Assembly (NCBI GenBank): GCA_023242925.1
Contig: CP096134.1
Location: 2,065,501-2,129,500, forward strand
Direction of reading: 5' to 3'
Source: Hyphomonadaceae bacterium JAD_PAG50586_4
Lineage (GTDB): Bacteria; Pseudomonadota; Alphaproteobacteria; Caulobacterales; Aquidulcibacteraceae
Length of the DNA: 64,000 nt
Below the pieces are notes generated by a model. The model had not been told where the DNA came from. It saw only the letters and a list, made by a program, of their open reading frames with translations, and made no database searches. Of the stretch, positions 18,911-27,464 are shown piece by piece (the stretch's first letter is position 1; every line of letters starts with the position of its first letter). A program made the translations under genes and the position numbers.

Positions 18911-19939
18911 ATGAGCATGATGTCGATTGAAAAGAATTGGCTTGAGCTGATCCGGCCGAAAAAGCCGGTGATCGAGCATTCGTACGACGCGGCGCGTCGT
19001 GCGATTCTTATTGCTGAGCCGCTTGAGCGTGGCTTCGGCATGACGTTGGGCAACTCGCTGCGGCGCGTTCTACTCTCGTCGCTGCAGGGCGCTGCGATCA
19101 CCTCGGTGCAAATCGATGGCGTGGTGCACGAATTCAGCTCGATCCAAGGTGTGCGCGAAGACGTTACCGATATCGTGCTGAACCTGAAGCAAACCGCGAT
19201 CCGTATGCGCGGCGAAGGCCCCAAGCGCGTCATGCTGACGAAGACGGGCCCGGGCGAAGTGAAGGCCGGCGACATTCAGACGGTTTCCGACATGGAAATC
19301 CTCAATCCCGACCTCGTCATCTGCACGCTGGATGACGGCGCATCGATCCGCATGGAACTGACGATTAACAACGGCAAGGGCTACGTCCCGGCCGAGAAGA
19401 ACCGTCCCGATGACGCCCCGATCGGCCTCATCGCCATCGACTCGATCTATTCGCCGGTGAAGCGCGTCGCCTATCGCGTGGAGAACACGCGCGAAGGCCA
19501 AGTGCTCGATTACGACAAGCTGATCATCGAAGTCGAAACCAACGGCGCCATTCGTCCGGAAGATGCGATCGCGTACGCCGCGCGCATTTTGCAAGACCAG
19601 CTGCAAGTCTTCATCACCTTCGAAGAGCCCAAGCAGAAGAAGGAAGGCGGCGAAAAGCCCGATCTTCCGTTCAATCCGGCGCTGCTCAAAAAGGTCGACG
19701 AGCTCGAGCTTTCTGTGCGCTCGGCGAATTGCTTGAAGAACGACAACATCGTTTACATCGGCGACCTGATCCAGAAGTCGGAAGCGGAAATGCTCCGCAC
19801 CCCGAACTTCGGCCGCAAGTCGCTGAACGAGATCAAGGAAGTGCTGGCTTCGATGGGTCTGCATCTGGGTATGGCGGTCGAGAATTGGCCGCCGGACAAC
19901 ATTGAAGATCTCGCGAAAAAGTACGAAGACCAAATCTAA
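18911..19939 (+). CDS. rpoA: RNA polymerase alpha subunit
   Basis: Alpha dimerises to nucleate RNA polymerase assembly; its C-terminal domain contacts UP elements and activators. The N-terminal domain has the assembly signature [20 protein letters not shown]. The C-terminal domain (from about residue 260) has the helix-hairpin-helix region [22 protein letters not shown]. The start at 18911 gives 342 residues; ATGs at 18917 and 18920 are also possible. The frame extends back into rpsK, but only as non-conserved sequence. Confidence 0.97.
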   Translation: MSMMSIEKNWLELIRPKKPVIEHSYDAARRAILIAEPLERGFGMTLGNSLRRVLLSSLQGAAITSVQIDGVVHEFSSIQGVREDVTDIVLNLKQTAIRMRGEGPKRVMLTKTGPGEVKAGDIQTVSDMEILNPDLVICTLDDGASIRMELTINNGKGYVPAEKNRPDDAPIGLIAIDSIYSPVKRVAYRVENTREGQVLDYDKLIIEVETNGAIRPEDAIAYAARILQDQLQVFITFEEPKQKKEGGEKPDLPFNPALLKKVDELELSVRSANCLKNDNIVYIGDLIQKSEAEMLRTPNFGRKSLNEIKEVLASMGLHLGMAVENWPPDNIEDLAKKYEDQI

Positions 19940-19975
19940 CGGAGAGCCGGGCGTGGAGCCCGGCGAGGAAAGACC

Positions 19976-20395
19976 ATGCGTCACGGCACAGGACATAAGA
20001 AGCTCAACCGTACGGCCAGCCACCGTCAGGCGATGTTCGCCAACATGGCCGCCGCGTTGATCAAGCACGAGCAAATCGTGACGACGCTGCCGAAGGCGAA
20101 GGCGCTTCGCCCGGTGGTCGAGCGTTTGGTCACGCTGGCCAAGAAGGGCGATCTGGGCGCGCGTCGTCTGGTGCTCTCGCGCATGCGCGACGAAACCCAA
20201 ACCAAGAAGCTCTTTGAAACGCTGGCGCCGCGCTACGGCTCCCGCGCTGGCGGCTACACGCGCGTGCTGAAAGCGGGCTTCCGCTATGGCGACAACGCCC
20301 CGCTCGCGGTGATCGAATTCGTGGATCGCGATGAAAGCGCCCGCGGCCAAGACAGCGGCCCGCGCCCGGAAGCGATCTACACCGACGAGGGCTGA
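19976..20395 (+). CDS. rplQ: 50S ribosomal protein L17
   Basis: L17 closes the alpha operon. It has 139 residues beginning [17 protein letters not shown], with [17 protein letters not shown] and a short polar C-terminal tail. The GAGGAAAGACC site precedes the ATG, and an intrinsic terminator follows 24 bases after the stop. Confidence 0.99.
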   Translation: MRHGTGHKKLNRTASHRQAMFANMAAALIKHEQIVTTLPKAKALRPVVERLVTLAKKGDLGARRLVLSRMRDETQTKKLFETLAPRYGSRAGGYTRVLKAGFRYGDNAPLAVIEFVDRDESARGQDSGPRPEAIYTDEG

Positions 20396-20418
20396 TCGCC
20401 TGGTTGGGTTGAATTTAG

Positions 20419-20449
20419 GCGGGCCGTTCTTCGGGGCGGCCCGTTTTGT
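20419..20449 (+). terminator. Terminator of the alpha operon
   Basis: CGGGCCG (20420-20426) pairs with CGGCCCG (20437-20443), followed by TTTTGTTTG. It ends the rpsM-rpsK-rpoA-rplQ transcript. Confidence 0.85.
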
Positions 20450-20478
20450 TTGACTCAATAATTATCATAATCTAGAAA
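20450..20478 (+). promoter_or_regulatory. AT-rich promoter of the VOC/ArsR module
   Basis: TTGACT (20450-20455) and TAGAAA (20473-20478) are spaced by 17 bases within a strikingly AT-rich segment that starts right at the rplQ terminator T tract. An AAGGAG ribosome binding site at 20495-20500 serves the next gene. Confidence 0.5.
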
Positions 20479-20506
20479 TATTGTAGATCACGCCAAGGAG
20501 ACGGCC

Positions 20507-20980
20507 ATGTCGGACTTGTATCGCCCCAAAGGGCTCTCGAGCGCGATTTGCTACGTCGATCCGAAGGCCGCGTTTCGCTGGTTAGAGGAGGCGTTTGGCT
20601 TTGAGCCGCTGATGGTCATCCTCGATGAGAATGAAAACCTCGCGCATTCTGAGATGAAGTTCGGCGATAGCGTCGTCATGGTCGGCAACGAATGGAGCGC
20701 CGATCACAAAAGCCCGAAATCTATGGACGGCAAGAATACCCAAACCGTGCACGTCCAACTTGCGCGCGGCGATGACGTCGACGCGCATTGCGAGCGTGCG
20801 CGCAAAGCCGGCGCTGAAATCCTCCAAGAACCCAACACGCAATTCTACGGCGACCGCACTTATCGCGCGCGCGACCCCGAGGGCCACATCTGGACCTTCG
20901 GCGTGACGGTGCAGGAAATGTCGCCGGACGAATGGGACAAAGCCGCTGGCGGCGGCATGAAGACACAAACGCGTCTATGA
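20507..20980 (+). CDS. VOC-superfamily (glyoxalase/PhnB-like) protein
   Basis: A 157-residue protein of the vicinal oxygen chelate fold. Features are the N-terminal YVDPKAAFRWLEEAFGFEP, the metal-site-like segment AHSEMKFGDSVVMVG, and the C-terminal YGDRTYRARDPEGHIWTFG, typical of PhnB/bleomycin-resistance-like paralogs. The natural substrate is not known. It is translationally coupled (ATGA) to the ArsR-type regulator and followed by an SRPBCC protein. This trio recurs in alphaproteobacteria and may sense and bind or detoxify a small hydrophobic compound (inference). Confidence 0.88.
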   Translation: MSDLYRPKGLSSAICYVDPKAAFRWLEEAFGFEPLMVILDENENLAHSEMKFGDSVVMVGNEWSADHKSPKSMDGKNTQTVHVQLARGDDVDAHCERARKAGAEILQEPNTQFYGDRTYRARDPEGHIWTFGVTVQEMSPDEWDKAAGGGMKTQTRL

Positions 20981-21312
20981 GCGCCAAGCGGAACGTCGAT
21001 TCAACGCTCGCCGCGCTCGCCGATCCTGCGCGGCGGCGCGTGGTTGAGCTGTTAGGCGAACGTCCGCGCCGCGCCGGCGAATTGGCGAATGCATTGAAAT
21101 TGCCGGCGCCGGCGATGAGCCGTCATCTGCGCGCGCTGAAGCAAAGCGGATTGGTTGAGGAAACCCATCCAGAATTCGATGCGCGCGTGCGCATCTACAC
21201 TTTGAAGGAGGGCGCGATGAGCGACCTCAAGACATGGCTCGCCGAGACGGAGCGTCTGTGGTCGTTGCAGCTCGGCGCGTTCAAGGCGCATATCGAAAAG
21301 AAGCAGAAGTGA
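20977..21312 (+). CDS. ArsR-family helix-turn-helix regulator
   Basis: A 111-residue winged-helix protein. The DNA-binding part reads DPARRRVVELLGERPRRAGE then LPAPAMSRHLRALKQSGLV, typical of ArsR/SmtB proteins of the group linked to SRPBCC genes. No metal-binding cysteine cluster is seen, so a metal sensor is unlikely. The start at 20977 overlaps the VOC gene stop; longer in-frame readings were discarded. Confidence 0.92.
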   Translation: MSAKRNVDSTLAALADPARRRVVELLGERPRRAGELANALKLPAPAMSRHLRALKQSGLVEETHPEFDARVRIYTLKEGAMSDLKTWLAETERLWSLQLGAFKAHIEKKQK

Positions 21313-21370
21313 GCGCCGTGTTCTTGGGCCGCGGGCGTCCCCGCCGGCGAGACACGAACGGTCCAAGAGG

Positions 21371-21835
21371 ATGAGCGCCGTTATCGTTTCACTGCGCGTG
21401 AAGGCGACGCCGGACGACGCCTTTGACGTCTTCACCCAAGAGATCGGCGCCTGGTGGCGGCCAAAGGGGCTCTTCCAACTGACACCCCGTGGCGACGGCG
21501 TTCTGAGTTTCGATGCTCAAGAGCGTCTCATCACCACGCTGCCCACCGGCAAAGTCTTTGAAATCGGCAAGGTCACAGCTTGGGCGCCCGGCGAGAAGCT
21601 CGCCTTCACCTGGCGCCAGGCGACGTTCGCTCCAGAGCAGCAAACCGAAGTCATTGTGCGTTTCGAGCCCGTCGGCGACGAGACCCGCGTCACCGTGGAG
21701 CACCGTGGCTGGGACGCGATTCCACAGGACCATGTCGCCCGTCATGGCTTTCCTTTAATGGTGTTTCAGCAGCGCCAAGCCGAGCATTGGCGCACGCTTC
21801 TGGCGAGCTTCGGCCAACGTCTGCCTACGGTCTGA
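21371..21835 (+). CDS. SRPBCC-domain (AHSA1/START-like) protein
   Basis: A 154-residue protein of the Bet v1/AHSA1-type helix-grip fold. It begins with SLRVKATPDDAFDVFTQEIGAWW and ends with WRTLLASFGQRL; the middle has the beta segment FEIGKVTAWAPGEKLAFTWR and EVIVRFEPVGDETRVTVEH. The fold binds hydrophobic ligands. It belongs to the VOC-ArsR module, 58 bases after the regulator, and is probably cotranscribed. Confidence 0.88.
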   Translation: MSAVIVSLRVKATPDDAFDVFTQEIGAWWRPKGLFQLTPRGDGVLSFDAQERLITTLPTGKVFEIGKVTAWAPGEKLAFTWRQATFAPEQQTEVIVRFEPVGDETRVTVEHRGWDAIPQDHVARHGFPLMVFQQRQAEHWRTLLASFGQRLPTV

Positions 21836-21896
21836 ACTTCGCCACGTTTCGGCCATGCGGCGGGGCATGATCCGGCCCGCAAAACGAGGCTCAGTC

Positions 21897-23359
21897 ATGA
21901 AAATCACCCGGGCGGGTTTGCTCAAAGCGTCTCCCTTTATCGCATTGATCGCGGGCTTTGCCGGCGGCGCATTGGCCATCGCGCCTATTGCCGAGACGAT
22001 ACAAGCGCCGGCGCAGCAGCAAACCAGCGGCGAGCCCTTGCTTCAGCTGGTTCAAGCCGAGCCGCTGGTGCGCGCAGCCCCAGCTCTCGTGGCGAGGTGC
22101 AGCTCTCGTTCGCGCCGGTGGTCACGCGTGCGAGCCCCGCTGTGGTCAATGTCTATGCGCAGCGCGTCACCCGCGCGATGTCGCGCGACCCCTTCTTTGG
22201 CCGCTTCAGTGCGCCGCGCGTTGAGCAATCACTCGGCTCCGGCGTCATCGTCCGCAATGACGGCATCATCGTCACCAACAACCACGTCATCGAAGGCGCG
22301 CAATCGCTCAAAGTCGTGATGGCGGACCGAACGGAATACGATGCGGAATTGCTCCTTGCCGATCCGCGCGTGGATCTGGCGGTGCTGCGCATCAATACGG
22401 GCGGCGCCCAACTCCCAACCCTGCCGTTCGCGGACACGCAGAACAATTTGCAGGTTGGCGACCTCGTGCTTGCGATTGGCAACCCCTACGGTCTCGAACA
22501 AACTGTCACCAGCGGCATCATCTCGGCGCTCGCGCGCACCGATGTTGGCATCTCCGACTACGCCTTCTTTATTCAAACCGACGCCGCCATTAATCGGGGC
22601 AATTCCGGCGGCGCGCTGGTGGACATGAGCGGGTCGCTCGTTGGCATCAACAGCGCGATCTTCTCCGAAAGCGGCGGCTCCAGTGGAATCGGCTTCGCCA
22701 TTCCATCCGAGATGGTGCGGCGTGTGGTGGAGTCAGCAGTTTCGGGCGGCACGAGTGTGGTGCGTCCGTGGCTTGGCGCCCGGATGCAAAACATGACGCA
22801 AGAATTGGCGCGCTCGATGGGCCTGGCGCGCCCAGAAGGCGTGTTGGTCACCGAGCTTTATCCGCGCGCCGCCGGTGAACGTGCGGGCCTGCGCAATGGC
22901 GACGTCATTCTCTCGGTGGCTGGCTCTTCAGTGCGCGACGATGCCGCCGTCCGTTATCAATTCGCGACGCAGCGTCCAGGGTCGCGGGTGCCGCTCACAG
23001 TCCTGCGCGACGGCCGGCAAGTCACGCTGACGGCCAACGCCGAGGCGCCTCCCGGCGGCGCCCCAGAGGCGCGCGAGCTGGCGGGCCGCCATCCGCTCGC
23101 CGGCGCACGTGTGGTCACGCTGACGCCCGCCACGGCCGAAGCCTCGGGCCTCGATCCGTTCGCCGACGGCGTCTTCATCCAAGCGCTCGACCGCCGCGGC
23201 GTCGCGGCGCGGATCGGTTTCCGTCCCGGGGACATCATCGACGAAATCAACGGCCAGCCGATCCGCGACGCAGCCCAACTCGACCGCACCATGACCCAAG
23301 GCCGCTCATGGGTGATCGGTGTGGAGCGAAACGGTCAGCGCGCGACGATCAGGTTCTGA
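21897..23359 (+). CDS. degP: DegP/HtrA-type periplasmic serine protease, with one frameshift
   Basis: Periplasmic protease/chaperone for misfolded envelope proteins. It starts with an uncleaved or cleavable hydrophobic segment (LLKASPFIALIAGFAGGALAIA). The trypsin-like domain has the catalytic His in IIVTNNHVIEG, Asp in DPRVDLAVLRI and Ser in NRGNSGGALVDMSG. Two PDZ domains follow (LGARMQNMTQ onward, and VFIQALDRRGVAARIGFRPGD). The frame breaks at CCCC 22078-22081; one more C gives VRAAPSSRGEVQLSFAPVV and a single frame of about 487 residues. Without that change the gene reads as two pieces, 21897-22319 and 22097-23359. Confidence 0.88.
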
Positions 23360-23364
23360 TCGGT

Positions 23365-23661
23365 CTAATTGCCGCCGAGCATCCCAGTGCCGTTCGACGT
23401 GCGCGTTCCGAAATTCCGCACCGTGTCACGGGTTGCTTCCTCGCGATTCTCATCGACCGGCGTGCAGATCCGGCGGGCAAGGCGTTGACCCGTTGGGGCG
23501 CGGCGCTCGCAACGGTATTGCGGCGCATCGTTGGCCGGCTCTGGAGCTTGCGCGGTGGCGCCCGCGGGAGCCTCCGCCGCCGCCGGTTCTGTCGGGGCAG
23601 TCGTTGGAGCAATTGGTTCAGCCAGAACGGCCTGCATCAAAAGTACGGCGAGGATATGCAT
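23365..23661 (-). CDS. Small exported Cys-containing protein, unknown function
   Basis: A 98-residue reading frame starting at 23661 with a short hydrophobic N-terminus (MHILAVLLMQAVLA) that looks like a signal peptide, then an Ala/Pro/Thr-rich linker and a conserved-looking YRCERRAPTGQRLARRICTP motif with two cysteines. That motif resembles a group of small secreted proteins common in Caulobacterales and Sphingomonadales (recalled, not searched). No strong ribosome binding site is visible. It lies alone, convergent to htrA and divergent from rarA. The rest of the 23360-23799 interval shows no other gene. Confidence 0.5.
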   Translation of the reverse strand: MHILAVLLMQAVLAEPIAPTTAPTEPAAAEAPAGATAQAPEPANDAPQYRCERRAPTGQRLARRICTPVDENREEATRDTVRNFGTRTSNGTGMLGGN

Positions 23662-23799
23662 TGGGAGCGGTTCCAGCTTGAGTTTCGTGAACAGTAGCCG
23701 TCGCTTCACAGCTCGCCAAGTGGTTGTGCCGTTGGCTGGGACGAAAGTCAGGCTGCTGTGGCCCGAGCGAACCAGCGATTCGATGCTATCTAAGGCACG

Positions 23800-25104
23800 A
23801 TGTCTGATTTGTTCGCCGCCGCCGGTCTGGACCAGGGCGCGCCCACGCCGTTGGCGGAGCGTTTGCGCCCGCGCAAACTGAGTGAGGTCGTCGGCCAGGA
23901 TCATTTGCTGAAGCCAGAAGGCCCGATCGGGCGGATGGTCGGGCAAAAACGGCTTGCCTCGATGATCCTCTGGGGGCCGCCCGGCGTCGGCAAAACCACG
24001 ATCGCGCGGCTGTTGGCGGAAGAGACGGGTCTTGAGTTCCAGCAGATTAGCGCTGTGTTCTCCGGCGTCGCCGATCTGAAGAAGGCGTTCGAGACGGCAC
24101 GGGGCCGGCGCGCCTCCGGCAAATCCACGTTGCTCTTCGTGGACGAAATCCACCGCTTCAATCGCGCCCAGCAGGACGGGTTTTTGCCTTACGTGGAGCA
24201 GGGCGTGGTGACGCTGGTGGGCGCCACCACTGAGAACCCAAGTTTCGAGATCAACGCGGCTTTGCTCTCGCGCGCGCAGGTGTTCGTGCTGAAGCGCTTA
24301 GACACAGACGCGCTCGAATTGCTGTTACAGCGCGCAGAGGACCTGCTCGGCAAAAAACTCCCGCTGACGGATGAGTCCCGCATCGCCTTCACCAATCTCG
24401 CCGATGGCGACGGCCGCTATCTGTTGACGCTCAGCGAGGAGCTTTTCGCACTTCAGCCCAAAGCGCCGCTAGACGCCAAGGCGCTCGGCGAACTCCTGCA
24501 AAAGCGCGCGCCCGCGTACGACAAGGATCGCGAGGAGCACTACAACCTCATCTCGGCGCTGCACAAAAGCATACGCGGCTCCGATCCGGACGCTGCACTC
24601 TATTGGCTCGCGCGCATGGTCGATGGTGGCGAGGATCTACTCTTCATCGCGCGCCGCCTGGTGCGGGCCGCCGCAGAGGACATCGGGCTTGCCGATCCTA
24701 CAGCGCTACTGATTGCCAACGCCGCAAAAGACGCGGTGCATTTCATTGGTCCGCCCGAAGCAGAGCTGCATCTAGCGCAAGCCGTTATTCATCTCGCCAC
24801 CGCGCCAAAATCGAACGCGGCGTATGTGGCGTGGAAGCAAGCCAAAGCCGCTGCACACGAAACCGGCGCGCTCGGGCCGCCCATGCACATCCGCAACGCG
24901 CCGACGAAGCTGATGAAGGAGCTCGGCTACGGTTCAGGCTACAATTACGATCACGATGCCGATGGCGGCTTCTCGGGACAGAATTATTTTCCAGACGAGA
25001 TGAAACGCCGCGTTTTCTACCAGCCCGAAGGTCGCGGCCGCGAAGGCGCGATCAAAGAGCGGCTGGAGCATTGGGCGAAAATCCGCGCGGAGCGGAAACA
25101 ATGA
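23800..25104 (+). CDS. rarA: Replication-associated recombination protein RarA (MgsA)
   Basis: AAA+ ATPase of the clamp-loader type that acts at stalled replication forks. It has 434 residues with Walker A GPPGVGKTT (about residue 58), Walker B LLFVDEIHRFNRAQQD, sensor 1 VGATTENPSFEIN and the C-terminal tetramerisation domain (PPEAELHLAQAVIHLATAPKSN). The end of the gene overlaps the sirtuin start by four bases. Confidence 0.97.
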   Translation: MSDLFAAAGLDQGAPTPLAERLRPRKLSEVVGQDHLLKPEGPIGRMVGQKRLASMILWGPPGVGKTTIARLLAEETGLEFQQISAVFSGVADLKKAFETARGRRASGKSTLLFVDEIHRFNRAQQDGFLPYVEQGVVTLVGATTENPSFEINAALLSRAQVFVLKRLDTDALELLLQRAEDLLGKKLPLTDESRIAFTNLADGDGRYLLTLSEELFALQPKAPLDAKALGELLQKRAPAYDKDREEHYNLISALHKSIRGSDPDAALYWLARMVDGGEDLLFIARRLVRAAAEDIGLADPTALLIANAAKDAVHFIGPPEAELHLAQAVIHLATAPKSNAAYVAWKQAKAAAHETGALGPPMHIRNAPTKLMKELGYGSGYNYDHDADGGFSGQNYFPDEMKRRVFYQPEGRGREGAIKERLEHWAKIRAERKQ

Positions 25105-25847
25105 GCGCCGCCGCCGCACTCGCGCGCCATATCAACGCCGCCAATTCCATCGTTGTCTTCACCGGCGCTGGCATCTCGACGGAAAGCGGCATCCCCGATT
25201 TTCGCAGTCCGGGCGGCGTCTGGAGCAAGATGAAGCCCATCATGTTTCAGGATTTCGTGCGCTCACGTGAGGCACGGCGCGAGGCCTGGACGCGGGTGTT
25301 CAATCGCACGGCGGGCTGGACAGGCGCGCAGCCAAACGCTGGCCACCACGCCGTCACCGAACTGCTCAAAGCGGGCAAAGTGAAATCCATCATCACGCAG
25401 AACGTCGATAACCTGCATCAGGATTCAGGCGCCCCAGTCGATGATGTGATCGAAGTGCACGGCAATGCGTCGTATGCGAAGTGCCTTGAATGCGCGCAGC
25501 GTTATGAGTTGGTGGATTTAGAACCACGCTGGCGCGCCGATGAGGAGATCACGTGCACGCTTTGCACCGGTCTGCTCAAAACCGCGACCATCTCCTTCGG
25601 CCAGCCCATGCCCGAAGAGCAAATGGCGCGCGCCACCTGGCATGCGCAGCGTTGCGATCTCTTCTTGGTGCTTGGCTCGTCTCTGGTCGTTTTTCCCGCC
25701 GCGGGCCTGCCTTTGGTGGCGAAAGAGGCGGGGGCTAAGCTTGCGATCGTAAACCGCGATCCAACCGATTTTGATCGTATGGCTGATCTCGTGCTCCACG
25801 AAGAAATCGGCCCGGTGCTGACTGCAGCGTTGGCGCTTGCACGATGA
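25101..25847 (+). CDS. cobB: NAD-dependent protein deacylase (sirtuin, CobB type)
   Basis: Sirtuins remove acyl groups from lysines using NAD. The 248-residue protein has GAGISTESGIPDFRS for NAD binding, TQNVDNLHQDSG and the catalytic His in VIEVHGNASYAKC, a zinc ribbon formed by CLEC and CTLC, and the C-terminal GSSLVVFPAAGLP. The start at 25101 (ATGA overlap with rarA) fits the family N-terminus; a much longer upstream frame is only rarA read out of frame. It is probably cotranscribed with rarA and the next synthase. Confidence 0.95.
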   Translation: MSAAAALARHINAANSIVVFTGAGISTESGIPDFRSPGGVWSKMKPIMFQDFVRSREARREAWTRVFNRTAGWTGAQPNAGHHAVTELLKAGKVKSIITQNVDNLHQDSGAPVDDVIEVHGNASYAKCLECAQRYELVDLEPRWRADEEITCTLCTGLLKTATISFGQPMPEEQMARATWHAQRCDLFLVLGSSLVVFPAAGLPLVAKEAGAKLAIVNRDPTDFDRMADLVLHEEIGPVLTAALALAR

Positions 25848-26557
25848 ACGATGCTGACGACGCACGCTCGTTGCTTATCCATGACGATGCGCACCTACTT
25901 GTCTTCAACAAGCCCGCCGGTCTGGCCGTGCAGGGCGGCTCCGGCGTCACGCGCAATCTGGAAGACTTGCTCGCCGCCTTCGCCAAATCGAACGGCAAGC
26001 GTCCGCGTCTGGTCCATCGGCTCGATCGTGAGACATCCGGGGTGATCGTCGCCGCACGCACCAAGCCGGCTGCAGCGTTTCTCTCGGAAGCCTTCGCGGG
26101 GCGGGACGTGCGCAAAACCTATCTCGCGATCATCTGCGGCGGCGCGCCGGAGCCGGCCGAGGGCGAAATCAATTTTGCGCTCAAAAAATCCTCGCGGCGC
26201 GGGTTGGATATCATGGAGATCGCGCGTGACGGCCAAACCGCACTGACGCGCTACCGCACGCTTGCTGCGACGCCCGCTGCGGCGCTCGTGGAACTCAATC
26301 CGGAGACAGGGCGGATGCATCAGCTCCGCGCGCACCTGGCCGCAATTGGGCGACCGATCGCGGCGGACGGCAAATATGGCGGGCTCTTCAGTCTCGCTGG
26401 CGTCGAAATCCCAAGCCTTTTGCTCCACGCCGCGGCGCTCGACATCCCGCATCCGGCCGGCGGCCGACGCACGTTCCAAGCGCCGCCGCCGCCTGTGTTT
26501 CTGCAAGCGCTCAAATCACTCGGGCTTGAGCAGGCGCGCGCCTTATCTACCTGCTAG
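25844..26557 (+). CDS. RluA-family RNA pseudouridine synthase (no S4 domain)
   Basis: Converts uridine to pseudouridine in rRNA or tRNA. The 237-residue protein has only the catalytic domain, with the active-site Asp in LVHRLDRETSGVIV and the C-terminal NPETGRMHQLRAHLAAIGRPI. It lacks an S4 domain, unlike the larger paralog at 27461. It overlaps the sirtuin gene stop (ATGA). The exact target is uncertain; RluA- or TruC-like. Confidence 0.93.
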   Translation: MNDADDARSLLIHDDAHLLVFNKPAGLAVQGGSGVTRNLEDLLAAFAKSNGKRPRLVHRLDRETSGVIVAARTKPAAAFLSEAFAGRDVRKTYLAIICGGAPEPAEGEINFALKKSSRRGLDIMEIARDGQTALTRYRTLAATPAAALVELNPETGRMHQLRAHLAAIGRPIAADGKYGGLFSLAGVEIPSLLLHAAALDIPHPAGGRRTFQAPPPPVFLQALKSLGLEQARALSTC

Positions 26558-26592
26558 GATGCTCCCGAGGGATTCCAGCAAGGACCAGCCCC

Positions 26593-27108
26593 ATGTTCAG
26601 AAAAGTCATGATTGTTGGTGCGCTGCTCGCGCTTACCGCGTGCGCATCCGCGCCCACCTATACGCCCGCTCCACGCGCGGGCGCCGCGGGCTATTCCGAA
26701 GCCGCGATCGAGTCGAACCGCTACGTCGTCACTTATCGCGCGCCGGGCGCTGCGGACGCGGCATTGGTGCAGGATTACGCGCTGCTGCGCGCCGCTGATC
26801 TGACGCTGCAGAATGGCCGCGACTGGTTCTGGGTGGACCGCCGCACGCTTGATGAGGACCTGGCCGGGCGCCGTTCAGGTCCGAGCGTCGGCGTTGGCAT
26901 TGGCGGGGGCTCCTGGGGCGGGCGCAGCGGCGGAGGCGTGAGCGTCGGCGTCAACTTTCCGCTTGGCGGCGGCTCGGCCACGCAACGCGCCCAATCGGCG
27001 ACGCTTGAAGTGCGCTTTGGCGAAGGGGTGAAGCCAAACGATCCAAATGCCTACGACGCGCGTGCGGTCGCTGCGAACATTCGCGCCAGGCTTGCGCCGG
27101 CCCAATGA
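26593..27108 (+). CDS. CC0125/CC1285-type lipoprotein
   Basis: A 171-residue predicted lipoprotein: signal peptide with lipobox LTAC (Cys at about residue 17). It has the conserved SEAAIESNRYVVTYRAPGAAD and VQDYALLRAADLTLQNGRDWF blocks that recall the Caulobacter CC0125/CC1285 group, then a glycine-rich loop (VGIGGGSWGGRSGGG). The function of this group is unknown; outer-membrane anchoring is likely. The stop overlaps crcB (ATGA). Confidence 0.85.
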   Translation: MFRKVMIVGALLALTACASAPTYTPAPRAGAAGYSEAAIESNRYVVTYRAPGAADAALVQDYALLRAADLTLQNGRDWFWVDRRTLDEDLAGRRSGPSVGVGIGGGSWGGRSGGGVSVGVNFPLGGGSATQRAQSATLEVRFGEGVKPNDPNAYDARAVAANIRARLAPAQ

Positions 27109-27464
27109 TCCAGGTGCTGCTCGTGGCCCTTGGCGGGGCGCTGGGGTCGGTGGCGCGCTACGGCGTGGGTTTCGCCGCTGCGCGTTGGTTCGGCCTCGGT
27201 TTTCCATGGGGCACGTTGACGGTTAATGTTATCGGCGGCCTTGCCATGGGGGTATTGGCGGCGCGCGTCGGTCCTGGGCAGGAAGACCTGCGCCTGCTCC
27301 TTGGTGTAGGCATTCTGGGTGGTTTCACCACGTTTTCGGCGTTTTCGCTGGAGACGGTGCGGCTTATGGAGCAGGGACCAGCGCCAGCCATGCTCTATGT
27401 TTTGGCCTCGCTCATCGTGAGCGTCGGCGCGTGCTGGTTGGGTTATAGTTTGGGGCGCATATGA
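27105..27464 (+). CDS. crcB: Fluoride efflux channel CrcB/Fluc
   Basis: A small membrane protein (119 residues, four helices) that dimerises into a fluoride channel. Typical motifs are GGALGSVARYG, GTLTVNVIGGLAMG and GILGGFTTFSAFSLE. No fluoride riboswitch was seen upstream, because the start overlaps the lipoprotein gene. It is translationally coupled to both neighbours. Confidence 0.96.
   Translation: MIQVLLVALGGALGSVARYGVGFAAARWFGLGFPWGTLTVNVIGGLAMGVLAARVGPGQEDLRLLLGVGILGGFTTFSAFSLETVRLMEQGPAPAMLYVLASLIVSVGACWLGYSLGRI

Noticed and set aside
24603..25100. Upstream extension of the sirtuin gene
   Set aside because: The frame is open only because it is rarA read out of frame; the ATG at 25101 gives the normal sirtuin N-terminus.
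27000..27110. Fluoride riboswitch for crcB
   Set aside because: The crcB start overlaps the preceding lipoprotein gene and no riboswitch-like sequence is seen.
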